DNA of 64,000 nucleotides from Eubacterium ruminantium (GTDB taxonomy: Bacteria > Bacillota > Clostridia > Lachnospirales > Lachnospiraceae), in contig FNUU01000001.1 in NCBI GenBank assembly GCA_900108205.1, positions 1 through 64,000 on the forward strand, given 5' to 3'. The notes beneath the pieces were generated by a model that was given only the letters and a program-made list of their open reading frames with translations, was not told the DNA's origin and made no database searches. Positions 44,871 through 54,611 of this stretch are shown in pieces. Made by a program: the position numbers and the translations under genes. The first letter of the stretch is position 1. Each line of letters opens with the position of its first letter.

Positions 44871-44968
44871 GGTTGCGCAACAATAAAACAGTGGGTTGCG
44901 CAATAAAATGACGGTTTTATTTGATTGTAAATTTGCAAATATGCGCAACACAAAACATGGTTGCGCAT
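44871..44968. promoter_or_regulatory. Cluster of TTGCGCAA-type palindromes
   Basis: Four sites: GGTTGCGCAA at 44871-44880, GTTGCGCAA at 44895-44903, ATGCGCAAC at 44941-44949 and GTTGCGCAT at 44960-44968. The first two are direct repeats spaced 23 bp; the last two are inverted repeats. Looks like operators or protein-loading sites. Confidence 0.5.
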
Positions 44969-45046
44969 ATGATGTACATATAATAGTTAATGTATATAAA
45001 AGTGTCAATTATTCACATCATTATAAATGAATTTGACCACTGAAAC

Positions 45047-45232
45047 ATATTATGAGAAGCAAAAAACGCATCTCATAATCCTGCGGAACTAAAGTTCCTC
45101 CGGTATCTTATCAAGAAAAACAAATACTCATTTCACTCGTGCTTGTTTTTCTTCTGATAAGATATATTATGAGAAGCAAAAAACGCATCTCATAATCCTG
45201 CGGAACTAAAGTTCCTCCGGTATCTTATCAAG
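45047..45232 (+). repeat. Tandem pair of dispersed hairpin repeat
   Basis: A 69-bp unit (45047-45115) recurs without mismatch at 45164-45232. It contains ATGAGA...TCTCAT and GGAACTAAAGTTCC hairpins; the 48 bases between contain AAAAACAAA...TTGTTTTT and CTTATCA/TGATAAG pairings. Related copies lie near 20341, 47222, 61705 and 63898. Confidence 0.8.
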
Positions 45233-45373
45233 CGGGATTGAAATATCTGTGAATTTATTGCAGCACGGACTAAAGGCTGCATTTAATAAATGATCGGTCA
45301 TATTATTATGCCGGCTTATATGGCTGATCGGAATCTATTTATATGTTTTATTTAAGAAAGGACAGGTTTTTTG

Positions 45374-47191
45374 ATGAGAAAGAAACACGGATTAAGAACA
45401 AAGCTTTTGTCAGGTTGTATGGCGCTCCTTCTCGGAGCCGGTGTGATAGGAGGAGTACAGGGGGAAGAACAGGAGGTTTCTGCCGCTACAAGTATTTCTG
45501 GCGTTTCAGAGATTTCCGGACTTCCGTCAGATTTTATCAGAGGTGTGGATATTTCATCTCTCTCAGCATTTGAGAATGCCGGAACATCGTTTTATTATCT
45601 GGACGGAACAAGTGGAGATATGTTCGATATTTTATCGGATGCAGGTGTAAATTATGTAAGACTTCGTATCTGGAATAATCCATATGACTCGAGTTCGCCT
45701 TATAAAGGCTACGGTGGAGGAAATACAGATCTTTATAATGCAAAGGTGCTTGGAAAAAGAGCAACAGATGTCGGAATGAAGGTTTTCATAGATTTCCATT
45801 ATTCTGATTTCTGGAGCGATCCTGAAAAACAATTTGCACCTAAGGAATGGGCGGATTATTCACTTTCTCAGAAAAAATCTGCGGTATATGGATATACCTA
45901 CTGGGCACTTTCTGAGCTTCTTGATTATGGTGTAAATATCGGTATAGTTCAGATCGGTAATGAGACAAATGGATCAATGTGCGGAGTCGGAGGACTTTAC
46001 GATAATGTATGGGATCTCAGTTCAGGCGTTGCAGAGCTTATGCAGCAGGGATGCTATGCCGTTGATGATATAAATTCTGCATACGGCAGCAGTATACAGA
46101 AGGCACTTCATTTTACGGATCTTAATACAAATGGTGAATGGTATGCTCAGTGTCTTAACAATCAAGGCGTTGATTATGATATCTATTCTACATCATATTA
46201 TCCAATGTGGCACGGAACCTCTGCGGACATGACAACAACACTTACAAATATTGCAAAAACCTACGGAAAGAAGGTTATGGTTGCTGAGACTGCATATCCT
46301 TATACTTTGAATAATCTTGACAGCACCTCAAATACTGTTTCAAGCTATTGTATGAATTATCAGAATTATGATGTAAGTGTTTCCGGTCAGGCTGAAGCTG
46401 TCAGAGATATAGCAGCAGCTGTAAATAAGGTAAATACAAATTATAAATCCGGTTACGGTCTGGGAGTATTCTACTGGGAACCATCATGGATACCGACCTC
46501 ATCCTCAGCATGGGGAACCTACGGAACCGGCTGGGCATCATCTTCATCCGGAAATTTTGAACTGTTATATAAATCATCTGTAACATATTATTCAACACAG
46601 GATAAGGGGTCATCCTGGGACAACATGGCTCTTTTTGATACAAACGGAAAGGCTATGAAGTCGCTCTATGTATTTAACGATATGGCAGGAAAGAGCAGCA
46701 ATGCTTCTTCAGGTTCTTCATCATCCTCTTCTTCTGTAAGCAGTACGCTGGACGGAACTTACTATATCAGAAGCAAGTTTAGTGGGAAATATCTTAATAT
46801 TGCTTCAGGTTCTTCATCAAATAATGCAAATCTTGAGCAGTACAGTTATAACGGAAGTTCTGCGGAGAAGTTTAAACTGGTTTCTGACGGAGAGGGATAT
46901 TACACGATATATACCGGTGCATCAAGCTATTCTAAGGTGCTGGATGTTGCAAAGAAGAGTTCGGCAAACGGAGCCAATATCGCACAGTATACATCAAATG
47001 GAGGAAACAATCAGAAATTCGCTCTTGTAGAAGTTTCGAGCGGAGTATATGCGATTAAGACAAAAATATCAGACAGTAACTCATGCCTGGATGTATATGG
47101 ATGGAGTTCTTCTGATGGAGGAAATATCGCTCAGTACAGTTATTGGGGCGGCGATTGTCAGCTCTGGTATCTCGAGAAGGTTTCCGACTGA
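45374..47191 (+). CDS. Secreted GH53 endo-beta-1,4-galactanase with ricin-type CBM
   Basis: A 605-aa secreted enzyme; start at 45374 (MRKKHGLR). Signal peptide about residues 1-38 (VSAAT). The GH53 domain (about 50-435) has IGNETNG with the acid/base Glu197 and VAETAYP with the nucleophile Glu305, and FYWEPSW. GH53 enzymes cut beta-1,4-galactan of pectin arabinogalactan. A Ser-rich linker (about 440-460) joins a ricin-B-lectin-like module (about 462-603; three units with YLNIASGSS, VLDVAKKSS, CLDVYGWSS). No anchoring signal, so it should be free or loosely bound. This fits a plant-fibre-degrading gut anaerobe. Confidence 0.92.
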   Translation: MRKKHGLRTKLLSGCMALLLGAGVIGGVQGEEQEVSAATSISGVSEISGLPSDFIRGVDISSLSAFENAGTSFYYLDGTSGDMFDILSDAGVNYVRLRIWNNPYDSSSPYKGYGGGNTDLYNAKVLGKRATDVGMKVFIDFHYSDFWSDPEKQFAPKEWADYSLSQKKSAVYGYTYWALSELLDYGVNIGIVQIGNETNGSMCGVGGLYDNVWDLSSGVAELMQQGCYAVDDINSAYGSSIQKALHFTDLNTNGEWYAQCLNNQGVDYDIYSTSYYPMWHGTSADMTTTLTNIAKTYGKKVMVAETAYPYTLNNLDSTSNTVSSYCMNYQNYDVSVSGQAEAVRDIAAAVNKVNTNYKSGYGLGVFYWEPSWIPTSSSAWGTYGTGWASSSSGNFELLYKSSVTYYSTQDKGSSWDNMALFDTNGKAMKSLYVFNDMAGKSSNASSGSSSSSSSVSSTLDGTYYIRSKFSGKYLNIASGSSSNNANLEQYSYNGSSAEKFKLVSDGEGYYTIYTGASSYSKVLDVAKKSSANGANIAQYTSNGGNNQKFALVEVSSGVYAIKTKISDSNSCLDVYGWSSSDGGNIAQYSYWGGDCQLWYLEKVSD

Positions 47192-47345
47192 TAAGATATT
47201 GTTATATCGTCAGAACTGCTTGATTATGAGATATGGTTTTTGCTTCTCATAAAAATTATTACAAAATAGAATAATAATCTATAAGGGCCTTGCAGACATA
47301 CAGTTTGTGAGGCCTTTAGTTCCGCGGGATTATAATATATATTTG
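47192..47345. repeat. Partial hairpin-repeat copy before hisH
   Basis: GATTATGAGATATGGTTTTTGCTTCTCAT (first 20 bases from about 47222) and CCTTTAGTTCCGCGGGATTAT (near 47318) match the dispersed repeat in reverse orientation. Confidence 0.45.
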
Positions 47346-47444
47346 AATAATATAAATAAATTGATTGATAGAAGATTGCAGTTTATGGTATTATCAATTT
47401 GTTTTTATTTTGTTGACTTTGTGATTATTGAAAGAGGTTTGATT

Positions 47445-48050
47445 ATGGTAGCTATCATTGATTATGATGCAGGAAATATAAAAAGTGTTGAAAAAGCTAT
47501 CCTGTATCTCGGAGAAGAAGCCGTTATGACAAGAGATGAAGATGTCATAATGAGGGCTGACAGAGTTATTCTTCCGGGAGTAGGAGCTTTCGGCGATGCC
47601 ATGGATAAGATCAGAGAATATGATCTTGAGAGAGTAATAAAGGCTTATGTCAAAACAGGAAAACCATTTCTTGGAATATGTCTTGGGCTTCAGCTGCTTT
47701 TTGATGAGAGTGAAGAAAGCGTTGGAGTTAAGGGACTCAATCTTATTCCGGGAAGCATAAGAAAGATACCGGACAGTGATGGCTTAAAGATTCCGCAGAT
47801 TGGCTGGAATTCAATAAATATAAATCCTTCTTCAAGGCTTTTTAAGGGAATAAAGGACGGCTCATTTGTTTATTTTGTTCATTCTTACTATCTTAGCTGT
47901 GAGCATCCTGAGGATGTTGCTGCGAAGACATTTTACAGTACTGAGATACATGCTGCAGTTGAACATGATAATATATTTGCTTGTCAGTTCCATCCCGAGA
48001 AGAGCGGAGAGGTAGGACTGAAGATACTGAAGAATTTTATAGAAATGTAG
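47445..48050 (+). CDS. hisH: Imidazole glycerol phosphate synthase subunit HisH
   Basis: A 201-aa class I glutamine amidotransferase. Start is set at 47445 (MVAIIDYDAGNIKS) after AAAGAGG; the longer frame back to 47307 is hydrophobic nonsense. Catalytic Cys in FLGICLGLQLLF, and His and Glu in CQFHPEKSG. It supplies ammonia to HisF in histidine synthesis. Only hisH-hisF are present; other his genes are elsewhere. Confidence 0.95.
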   Translation: MVAIIDYDAGNIKSVEKAILYLGEEAVMTRDEDVIMRADRVILPGVGAFGDAMDKIREYDLERVIKAYVKTGKPFLGICLGLQLLFDESEESVGVKGLNLIPGSIRKIPDSDGLKIPQIGWNSININPSSRLFKGIKDGSFVYFVHSYYLSCEHPEDVAAKTFYSTEIHAAVEHDNIFACQFHPEKSGEVGLKILKNFIEM

Positions 48051-48106
48051 ATATGTACGCAGTAAAAAAAGCGTAGCTTGTAATATAAAGAAAAGGATTA
48101 TGATAT

Positions 48107-48934
48107 ATGCTTACAAAAAGAATTATACCTTGTCTTGATGTAAAGGACGGAAGGGTTGTTAAAGGAATAAATTTTGTGGATCTGCGTGATGCCGGTGATC
48201 CGGTAGAATGCGGTATAGCTTATGACAAAGCCGGTGCTGACGAGCTGGTATTTCTGGATATTACAGCTTCTTCAGACAGAAGAAATATAGTTACTGATAT
48301 GGTCAGACGAGTAGCTGAGACAGTATTTATACCATTTACTGTTGGAGGCGGTATCAGAACAGTTGAGGATTTCAGAGCCATACTTCGTGAAGGCGCTGAT
48401 AAGATTTCAGTTAATTCCGCTGCAATAGATGATCCGACACTTATCAGCAGAGCAGCAGATAAATTCGGAAGCCAGTGTGTGGTTGTGGCAATTGATGCCA
48501 GAAGAAGAAGAGTCGGAAAGGCTGCAGATCCTTCACTTTCATATTCTGAAAGCATTAAAATGAACGATGAATGGAAGCCTTCTGACGGTTGGACTATTTA
48601 TAAAAACGGCGGCCGTCTCGACATGGGCATCGATGCCATTGAGTGGGCTAAGAAATGTGAAGAGCTGGGAGCAGGAGAAATTCTTCTCACAAGCATGGAT
48701 GCAGACGGAACCAAGGCAGGATATGATAATGAGCTTACAAGAATGGTGGCTGAAAATGTAGGTATCCCTGTTATCGCTTCCGGAGGAGCAGGAACCAAGG
48801 AGCATTTCTATGATACTCTTACATACGGCAAGGCTGATGCGGCCCTTGCGGCTTCTCTTTTCCATTTTAAAGAGCTGGAGATAAGGGAAGTAAAAGAGCA
48901 TTTACAGGGCAGAGATGTACCGGTCAGGCTGTAG
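48107..48934 (+). CDS. hisF: Imidazole glycerol phosphate synthase subunit HisF
   Basis: A 275-aa beta-alpha barrel cyclase with [12 protein letters not shown] (Asp11-type catalytic residue), [17 protein letters not shown] (second catalytic Asp) and ASGGAG at the phosphate site. It closes the imidazole ring with ammonia from HisH. It is about 22 residues longer than the usual 253 because of an insertion after AIDARR (about residues 130-165: [18 protein letters not shown]). Such an insertion is known in some Clostridia. Starts 56 bases after hisH. Confidence 0.95.
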   Translation: MLTKRIIPCLDVKDGRVVKGINFVDLRDAGDPVECGIAYDKAGADELVFLDITASSDRRNIVTDMVRRVAETVFIPFTVGGGIRTVEDFRAILREGADKISVNSAAIDDPTLISRAADKFGSQCVVVAIDARRRRVGKAADPSLSYSESIKMNDEWKPSDGWTIYKNGGRLDMGIDAIEWAKKCEELGAGEILLTSMDADGTKAGYDNELTRMVAENVGIPVIASGGAGTKEHFYDTLTYGKADAALAASLFHFKELEIREVKEHLQGRDVPVRL

Positions 48935-48985
48935 ATGAATATTTAATATATACATGTTGATCTTAAACATAGAAGGACTTGGAAA

Positions 48986-49402
48986 ATGATAGTCATAGAG
49001 GAAAGAAAGTTAACCGTAGATGAATATCTTGGACTCAGGGCCAAGGTTGGATGGAAGAAGCTTACCAGAGAGCAGGCTGAAAAATCTATAAAAAATGCAC
49101 TTTATATGGTGGCTGCATATGAAAACGGCATGCTTGTCGGAATGGGCAGAATAGTAGGAGATGGTGCGGTAATCTGCTATATTCAGGATCTTATTGTAAC
49201 TCCTGAATGCCATGGCAGAGGAATAGGAACCAAGATGATTGAAAAGCTTCGTGCCTTCGTAATGAGTCTTAAAGATTCTCCTGATCAGGAGATAATGTTC
49301 GGACTTATGTGTGCCAAGGGACGAGAAACATTTTATATTAAAAATGGTTTCACAGCCAGACCTACCGAAAAGCTCGGACCCGGTATGATACAGTACTTGT
49401 AA
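48986..49402 (+). CDS. GNAT-family N-acetyltransferase
   Basis: A 138-aa acetyltransferase: motif A is IQDLIVTPECHGRGIGTKMIEKL (RGIGT acetyl-CoA loop, near residue 78), with YIKNGFTARP near the C-terminus. Substrate unknown. It lies 51 bases after hisF in the same direction and may be co-transcribed. Start after GAAGGAC. Confidence 0.88.
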   Translation: MIVIEERKLTVDEYLGLRAKVGWKKLTREQAEKSIKNALYMVAAYENGMLVGMGRIVGDGAVICYIQDLIVTPECHGRGIGTKMIEKLRAFVMSLKDSPDQEIMFGLMCAKGRETFYIKNGFTARPTEKLGPGMIQYL

Positions 49403-49499
49403 ATGTTTTGATGATATAAAATGATATGCCTGAAAATGGCCCGTTTTATGAATGGTACTGAATGATTTATTGTAAGGATATTCACGGAAGCAGACTGAG

Positions 49500-50126
49500 A
49501 TGAGAGATATCAGAGAACTTAAAGATAAAATAACCGACAGAAATTATCCTTTGATGACAGCAATCTTTATGGTGGCGAATATACTGGTTTTCGTACTGGA
49601 AACAATTGATGGAGACAGCGAAAATTTAGATACTGCCATGAAATTCGGAGCATATTTTTATGATGATGTAAAGCAGGGAGAGATATACAGACTGCTTACA
49701 TCCTGCTTTGTTCATTTTGGATTTGAACACATCAGTTCAAATATGCTTGGACTATTTGCGATAGGACCTTATGTTGAAAAGTATTTCGGAAGACTGAAGT
49801 TTACTTTGATCTATATAATCTCCGGATTGTCAGGATCCCTTTTAACATATTTTATGGATGTACAAAAAGGAGATTATGCAGTATGTGCCGGTGCATCCGG
49901 ATGTATATTCGGACTGTTCGGTATACTTCTTGTTTTTGCACTTTCAAGAGATATGAGATATGAATTTCCTTTACCGAGGGTGCTGGTGGGTCTTGTCCTT
50001 ATGTTCATTCCAAGTCTTACAAAGAACTCAGGAATAAGCCTGGATGCGCATCTAGGAGGATTTGTCGGAGGAACCCTGATGGGATTTATATTTTATTTCT
50101 GGGCAGAACGCTCTGCGAGACGGTGA
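49500..50126 (+). CDS. Rhomboid intramembrane serine protease
   Basis: A 208-aa protein with six hydrophobic helices. HxxxN is seen in FEHISSNMLGLF; the catalytic Ser is in GASGCIFG (about residue 133) and the catalytic His in LDAHLGGFVGG (about 184), so the Ser-His dyad of an active rhomboid is complete. Cleaves membrane proteins within the bilayer; substrate unknown. Convergent with the activase gene, with a shared terminator. Confidence 0.92.
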   Translation: MRDIRELKDKITDRNYPLMTAIFMVANILVFVLETIDGDSENLDTAMKFGAYFYDDVKQGEIYRLLTSCFVHFGFEHISSNMLGLFAIGPYVEKYFGRLKFTLIYIISGLSGSLLTYFMDVQKGDYAVCAGASGCIFGLFGILLVFALSRDMRYEFPLPRVLVGLVLMFIPSLTKNSGISLDAHLGGFVGGTLMGFIFYFWAERSARR

Positions 50127-50135
50127 TGTTACGTA

Positions 50136-50181
50136 AAAAAACTCTGCCGAAAGATTTATATATCATTCGGCAGAGTTTTTT
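50136..50181. terminator. Bidirectional terminator, rhomboid/activase
   Basis: AACTCTGCCGAA (50140-50151) pairs with TTCGGCAGAGTT (50166-50177), flanked by A7 on one side and T7 on the other, so it serves both convergent genes. Confidence 0.92.
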
Positions 50182-53100
50182 TATTTGTTGCTTTTTTCCA
50201 TATTCTTTCTTGCAGATGCAAGCATAAGCTTGATACGGTTTATCTGGTTTACTTCAGATGCACCCGGATCAAAGTCTATGGCAACTATGTTTGATTCAGG
50301 ATACTGTGCACGAAGCTTCTTTATAACACCCTTTCCGATTATGTGGTTAGGGAGACATGCAAATGGCTGAGCACATACAATATTCGGAGCACCGCTCTTG
50401 ATAAGCTCTATCATTTCTCCTGTAAGGAACCAGCCTTCGCCGGTTTCATTTCCGATGGAAACAACAGGACGTGCATAATCAGCTATTACGTTGATAGGCT
50501 TTGGCGGCTCGAAACGTTTACTTTTCTCAAGAGCTTCACGCATAGGTTTTCTGAAGCTTTCGAGCAGCTTGATGCCGGCATTTGATATAAGCTTCTGCTT
50601 ATAGGATTTTCCGAGGAATTCATGCTTATAATTTGAATTATAGAAGCTGTAGAGTATGAAGTCCAAGAGATCCGGCATAACTGCTTCAGCACCTTCCTGT
50701 TCGAGAAGGTCTACCAGGTGATTATTTGCAGAAGGAAGGAACTTGACAAGAATCTCTCCGACAATTCCTACTCTAGGCTTTTTAATGGTTTCATCCAGCG
50801 GAAGCTCATCAAATTCTCTAACAATATCACGAACGATTCTTTTGAAATTCTTTGAGCCACGTTCTATATCTCTGATACAGATTCTTTCCCATTTTCTGTG
50901 TAATCTGTTGGCAGAGCCCTTAACCTTTTCATATGGACGTGTTTTGTAGAGCACACGCATAAAGAGGTCTCCGTAAAGAACGGCATGCATACAGCATTTG
51001 AGGCCTTCCATATTGATCTTGAATCCGGAATTCTTCTCGAGACCCTGAGCGCTGATACTGATAACAGGAATATGCCCGTATCCGGCTTTTTCGAGAGCGC
51101 GTCGGATGAAACCGATATAGTTTGTTGCACGACAGCCTCCACCGGTCTGTGTGATAGCAACGGCAAGCTTGTCTGTATTATATTTTCCTGATTCAATGGC
51201 CTGCATGATCTGACCAACAACTATGATGGAAGGGTAGCAGGCATCATTATTTACATATTTAAGACCGGTATTGATTGTTTCCTTCTCAGCATCCGGAAGG
51301 ACTTCAATCTTGATATTGATCTTTTCAAAACCGGCAGAAAGCATTGAAAAATGGATAGGAGACATCTGAGGCGCAAGAACTGTATAGTTTTCCTGCATTT
51401 CCTTAGTGAATTCAACTCTTTCCATCTTTGATGAAGCAGGAGCAGATGTTACATGGAGCTTCTTTCTGGCTTTAACAGCTGAGAGAAGCGAACGTATTCT
51501 GATCTTGGCAGCGCCAAGGTTGCTTACTTCATCTATCTTTAATACGGTATATATCTTGTTTGATTTTGATAAAATGTCATTTACGCAGTCGGTTGTTACA
51601 GCGTCAAGACCACAGCCAAAGGAGAAGAGCTGTATAAGCTCAAGATTATCTGTTTTCTTAACCAGACTGGCAGCTTTATAAAGTCTTGAATGGTACATCC
51701 ACTGGTCGGATACAATTAGCGGACGTTCTACTACACCGAGATGAGCAATGGAATCCTCGGAAAGCACAGCAACTCCATAGGAATTGATAAGCTCAGGGAT
51801 ACCATGGTTGATCTCAGGGTCCACATGATATGGACGGCCGGCAAGAACTACGCCGAGCTTATTATTCTCTTTAAGGAAGCGGAGGGTTTCTTCACCCTTC
51901 CTGCGAACGTCGGATTTAACCTTCTCAGCCTCTTCATAAGCCTTATCAATAGCTTTGCTGATCTCTTCCCTGGTTACATCTGTATATTTAGAAAACTCTC
52001 TGTACATACGCTGTTTGAGAGCCTTAGGATTGTCGAGAGCCAGGAAAGGTCTGATATATGTGACTTTTTCTGTCTGGATCTCCTCCATATTGTTTTTGAT
52101 ATTCTCTGAATAAGAGGTAACGATAGGGCAGTTGTAGTGGTTGTTTGCCTTCGGTGTCTCATTCATTTCATAAGGGACGCATGGATAGAATATCTGGCGG
52201 AGACCATTTTTGATAAGCCACATAACGTGACCGTGACTGATCTTTGCAGGATAGCATTCGGTATCACTTGGAATAGATTCGATTCCAAGCTGATAAATGT
52301 TTTTTGTTGACTTAGGTGAAAGTATTACACGATACTTAAGCTCTGTCAGGAAGGTGAACCAGAATGGATAGTTCTCGTACATGTTGAGAACGCGAGGCAC
52401 ACCAATTTCACCTCTTCTGGCTTTTTCCCTGGAAAGAGGTTCGTAGTTAAAAATACGGTTGAATTTATATTCGTAGAGGTTTGGCATGTTCTCGGCATTT
52501 TTCTTAAGGCCGAGACCCTTCTCACAACGGTTTCCTGTTATGAAACGCCTTCCTCCCGGAAATTTATTGATAGTAAGAAGACAGCTGTTGGTACATCCCT
52601 TACAGTGTGTCATCTGTGTTTCGTAGGTAAGAGCTTTTACATCATCATAAGGAAGTATGGTTGACTCAAAGCCTTCTGTATAATTATCTCTTGCGATAAG
52701 AGCAGCTCCGAAGGCACCCATTATACCTGCAATGTCAGGACGAACGGCGGTTCTTCCGGAAACAAGTTCAAATGCACGGAGAACAGCGTTATTGTAGAAG
52801 GTTCCGCCCTGTACAACAATCTGGTTTCCGAGCTGTTTCGGATCCGTAAGCTTGATAACCTTAAGAAGAGCATTTTTAATAACGGAATATGCTAGACCTG
52901 CAGAAATGTCTTCAACCGAAGCACCTTCCTTCTGGGCCTGTTTAACCTTTGAATTCATAAATACGGTACATCTTGACCCAAGGTCGATAGGAGCCTTGGC
53001 AAAGAGCGCAATATTTGCGAAGTCCTTTACTTCATAATCAAGGGATTTTGCAAAGGTCTCGATAAATGAACCACAGCCGGAAGAGCAGGATTCATTTAAG

Positions 53101-54413
53101 AGTACGTTATCTACAACACCATTTCTGATCTTGATACATTTCATATCCTGACCGCCGATATCAAGAATTGTATCGACTTCCGGATTGAAGAAGGCAGCAG
53201 CTGTATAGTGAGCTATGGTCTCAACCTCACCGTAATCCAGCTGAAAAGCTGACTTAAGAAGAGCTTCACCATATCCGGTAGAGCATGAACCTGCAATCTT
53301 AACACCTTCAGGCAGCTTCTCGTATATCTCGGAAAGAGCTTTGATGGTAGTTTTTACAGGGCTGCCGTTATTGTTGCTGTAGAAGTCGTAGAGGAGTTCG
53401 CCGTTTTCACCTACAAGGGCAAGCTTCGTGGTTGTAGAACCGGCGTCGATACCCAGGAATACATTTCCTTTGTAGGTTTCGAGATTACCACGTCTTACAT
53501 GGTAGTCTTTCTGTCTTTCGATAAATTCGTCATAGCTTTCTTTATCTTTGAAGAGTGGCTCAATACGGGCAGACTCAACTGCAATCTTAAGGTCATCGGT
53601 GAGCTTTGAAGCCAGTTGTGTTAACATAATATTTTTATTGTCATCAGCATGAATAGCAGCACCAACTGCAGCAAAAAGATGAGAGTGAGGTGGTGCTATG
53701 ATATGTTCATCATCAAGATTTAATGTTCTTATAAAGCATTCTTTTAACTGATCAAGGAAGTGAAGAGGACCGCCAAGAAAAGCAACATGACCTCTTATAG
53801 GTTTACCGCAGGCAAGACCGGAAATGGTCTGGTTTACAACGGCCTGGAATATGGATACGGAAAGATTTGGTTTTGTGGCACCTTCATTTATAAGAGGCTG
53901 GATATCGGTTTTTGCAAATACACCGCATCTTGCAGCTATAGGATATACTGTGTCATAGGACTTGGCATATTCATTAAGACCTGAAGCGTCAGTCATAAGA
54001 AGAGAGGCCATTTGGTCAATAAATGAGCCTGTACCACCGGCACAGACACTGTTCATACGCTGCTCAATTCCACCATTTTCATTAAAATATATTATCTTGG
54101 CATCCTCGCCGCCCAGTTCGATGGCTACATCAGTTTTAGGTGCGTAGTCCTCAAGAGCGGATGATACACAAACTACCTCCTGCTCAAAAGGTACATCTAT
54201 AACCTTGGCAAGAGCCAGTCCGCCGGAGCCTGTGATATCCGGGCATACATTTATATCTCCGAGGGCATTGAGTGCATTTGCAAGGAGTTCTCTGAGAGTC
54301 TCTTTGATACGTGCAAAATGTCTTTTATATTCAGAATAAAGTATATTATGTTTTTCGTCGATTATTGCTATTTTAACTGTGGTTGAACCAATATCAATTC
54401 CTAGATGCTTCAT
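50181..54413 (-). CDS. Giant acyl-CoA dehydratase activase-like protein
   Basis: A 1410-aa protein. Two BcrAD/BadFG ATPase (ASKHA) domains in tandem: first at 1-260 (GIDIGSTTVK, CAGGTGSFID), second at about 318-580 (GIDAGSTTTK, CSSGCGSFIE with cluster Cys). Then a Cys-rich CKGCTNSC segment (near 615), a DUF2229 domain (about 680-900), and a C-terminal HgdB/dehydratase-like region (QTGGGCRATNY near 1080). Such fusions are widespread in anaerobes and are related to the activator of 2-hydroxyglutaryl-CoA dehydratase, but their substrate is unknown. The C-terminal half probably carries the partner component. It is transcribed alone. Confidence 0.88.
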   Translation of the reverse strand: MKHLGIDIGSTTVKIAIIDEKHNILYSEYKRHFARIKETLRELLANALNALGDINVCPDITGSGGLALAKVIDVPFEQEVVCVSSALEDYAPKTDVAIELGGEDAKIIYFNENGGIEQRMNSVCAGGTGSFIDQMASLLMTDASGLNEYAKSYDTVYPIAARCGVFAKTDIQPLINEGATKPNLSVSIFQAVVNQTISGLACGKPIRGHVAFLGGPLHFLDQLKECFIRTLNLDDEHIIAPPHSHLFAAVGAAIHADDNKNIMLTQLASKLTDDLKIAVESARIEPLFKDKESYDEFIERQKDYHVRRGNLETYKGNVFLGIDAGSTTTKLALVGENGELLYDFYSNNNGSPVKTTIKALSEIYEKLPEGVKIAGSCSTGYGEALLKSAFQLDYGEVETIAHYTAAAFFNPEVDTILDIGGQDMKCIKIRNGVVDNVLLNESCSSGCGSFIETFAKSLDYEVKDFANIALFAKAPIDLGSRCTVFMNSKVKQAQKEGASVEDISAGLAYSVIKNALLKVIKLTDPKQLGNQIVVQGGTFYNNAVLRAFELVSGRTAVRPDIAGIMGAFGAALIARDNYTEGFESTILPYDDVKALTYETQMTHCKGCTNSCLLTINKFPGGRRFITGNRCEKGLGLKKNAENMPNLYEYKFNRIFNYEPLSREKARRGEIGVPRVLNMYENYPFWFTFLTELKYRVILSPKSTKNIYQLGIESIPSDTECYPAKISHGHVMWLIKNGLRQIFYPCVPYEMNETPKANNHYNCPIVTSYSENIKNNMEEIQTEKVTYIRPFLALDNPKALKQRMYREFSKYTDVTREEISKAIDKAYEEAEKVKSDVRRKGEETLRFLKENNKLGVVLAGRPYHVDPEINHGIPELINSYGVAVLSEDSIAHLGVVERPLIVSDQWMYHSRLYKAASLVKKTDNLELIQLFSFGCGLDAVTTDCVNDILSKSNKIYTVLKIDEVSNLGAAKIRIRSLLSAVKARKKLHVTSAPASSKMERVEFTKEMQENYTVLAPQMSPIHFSMLSAGFEKINIKIEVLPDAEKETINTGLKYVNNDACYPSIIVVGQIMQAIESGKYNTDKLAVAITQTGGGCRATNYIGFIRRALEKAGYGHIPVISISAQGLEKNSGFKINMEGLKCCMHAVLYGDLFMRVLYKTRPYEKVKGSANRLHRKWERICIRDIERGSKNFKRIVRDIVREFDELPLDETIKKPRVGIVGEILVKFLPSANNHLVDLLEQEGAEAVMPDLLDFILYSFYNSNYKHEFLGKSYKQKLISNAGIKLLESFRKPMREALEKSKRFEPPKPINVIADYARPVVSIGNETGEGWFLTGEMIELIKSGAPNIVCAQPFACLPNHIIGKGVIKKLRAQYPESNIVAIDFDPGASEVNQINRIKLMLASARKNMEKSNK

Positions 54414-54611
54414 TTTATCAGCGGTTTACCGCACTCCTTAAATTAGTTTTACTGTCCTATTATAAAGTATAGGTTGATATAATTCAAATGAAATGTATTT
54501 GAATAAATAAAAAAATTGCTTCTATGGGTTTACTTTAGGCCAATAATAAAGTAAAATACATTTGGAGATTTGTTTGGGGGAAAGATCCGAAAAACGAAAA
54601 GAGGCAGACAG

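Larger units (their letters stand above)
44690..45373. other. Long intergenic region with operator-like palindromes and repeats
   Basis: About 680 bases with no credible gene. The left part holds TGCGCA palindromes (44871-44968 and weaker ones near 44694 and 44770-44782); the right part holds two copies of a hairpin repeat (45047-45232) before the galactanase gene. Confidence 0.6.

Noticed and set aside
45047..45232. CRISPR-like repeat-spacer
   Set aside because: Only two repeats of 69 bp with hairpins and related copies elsewhere; no cas genes.
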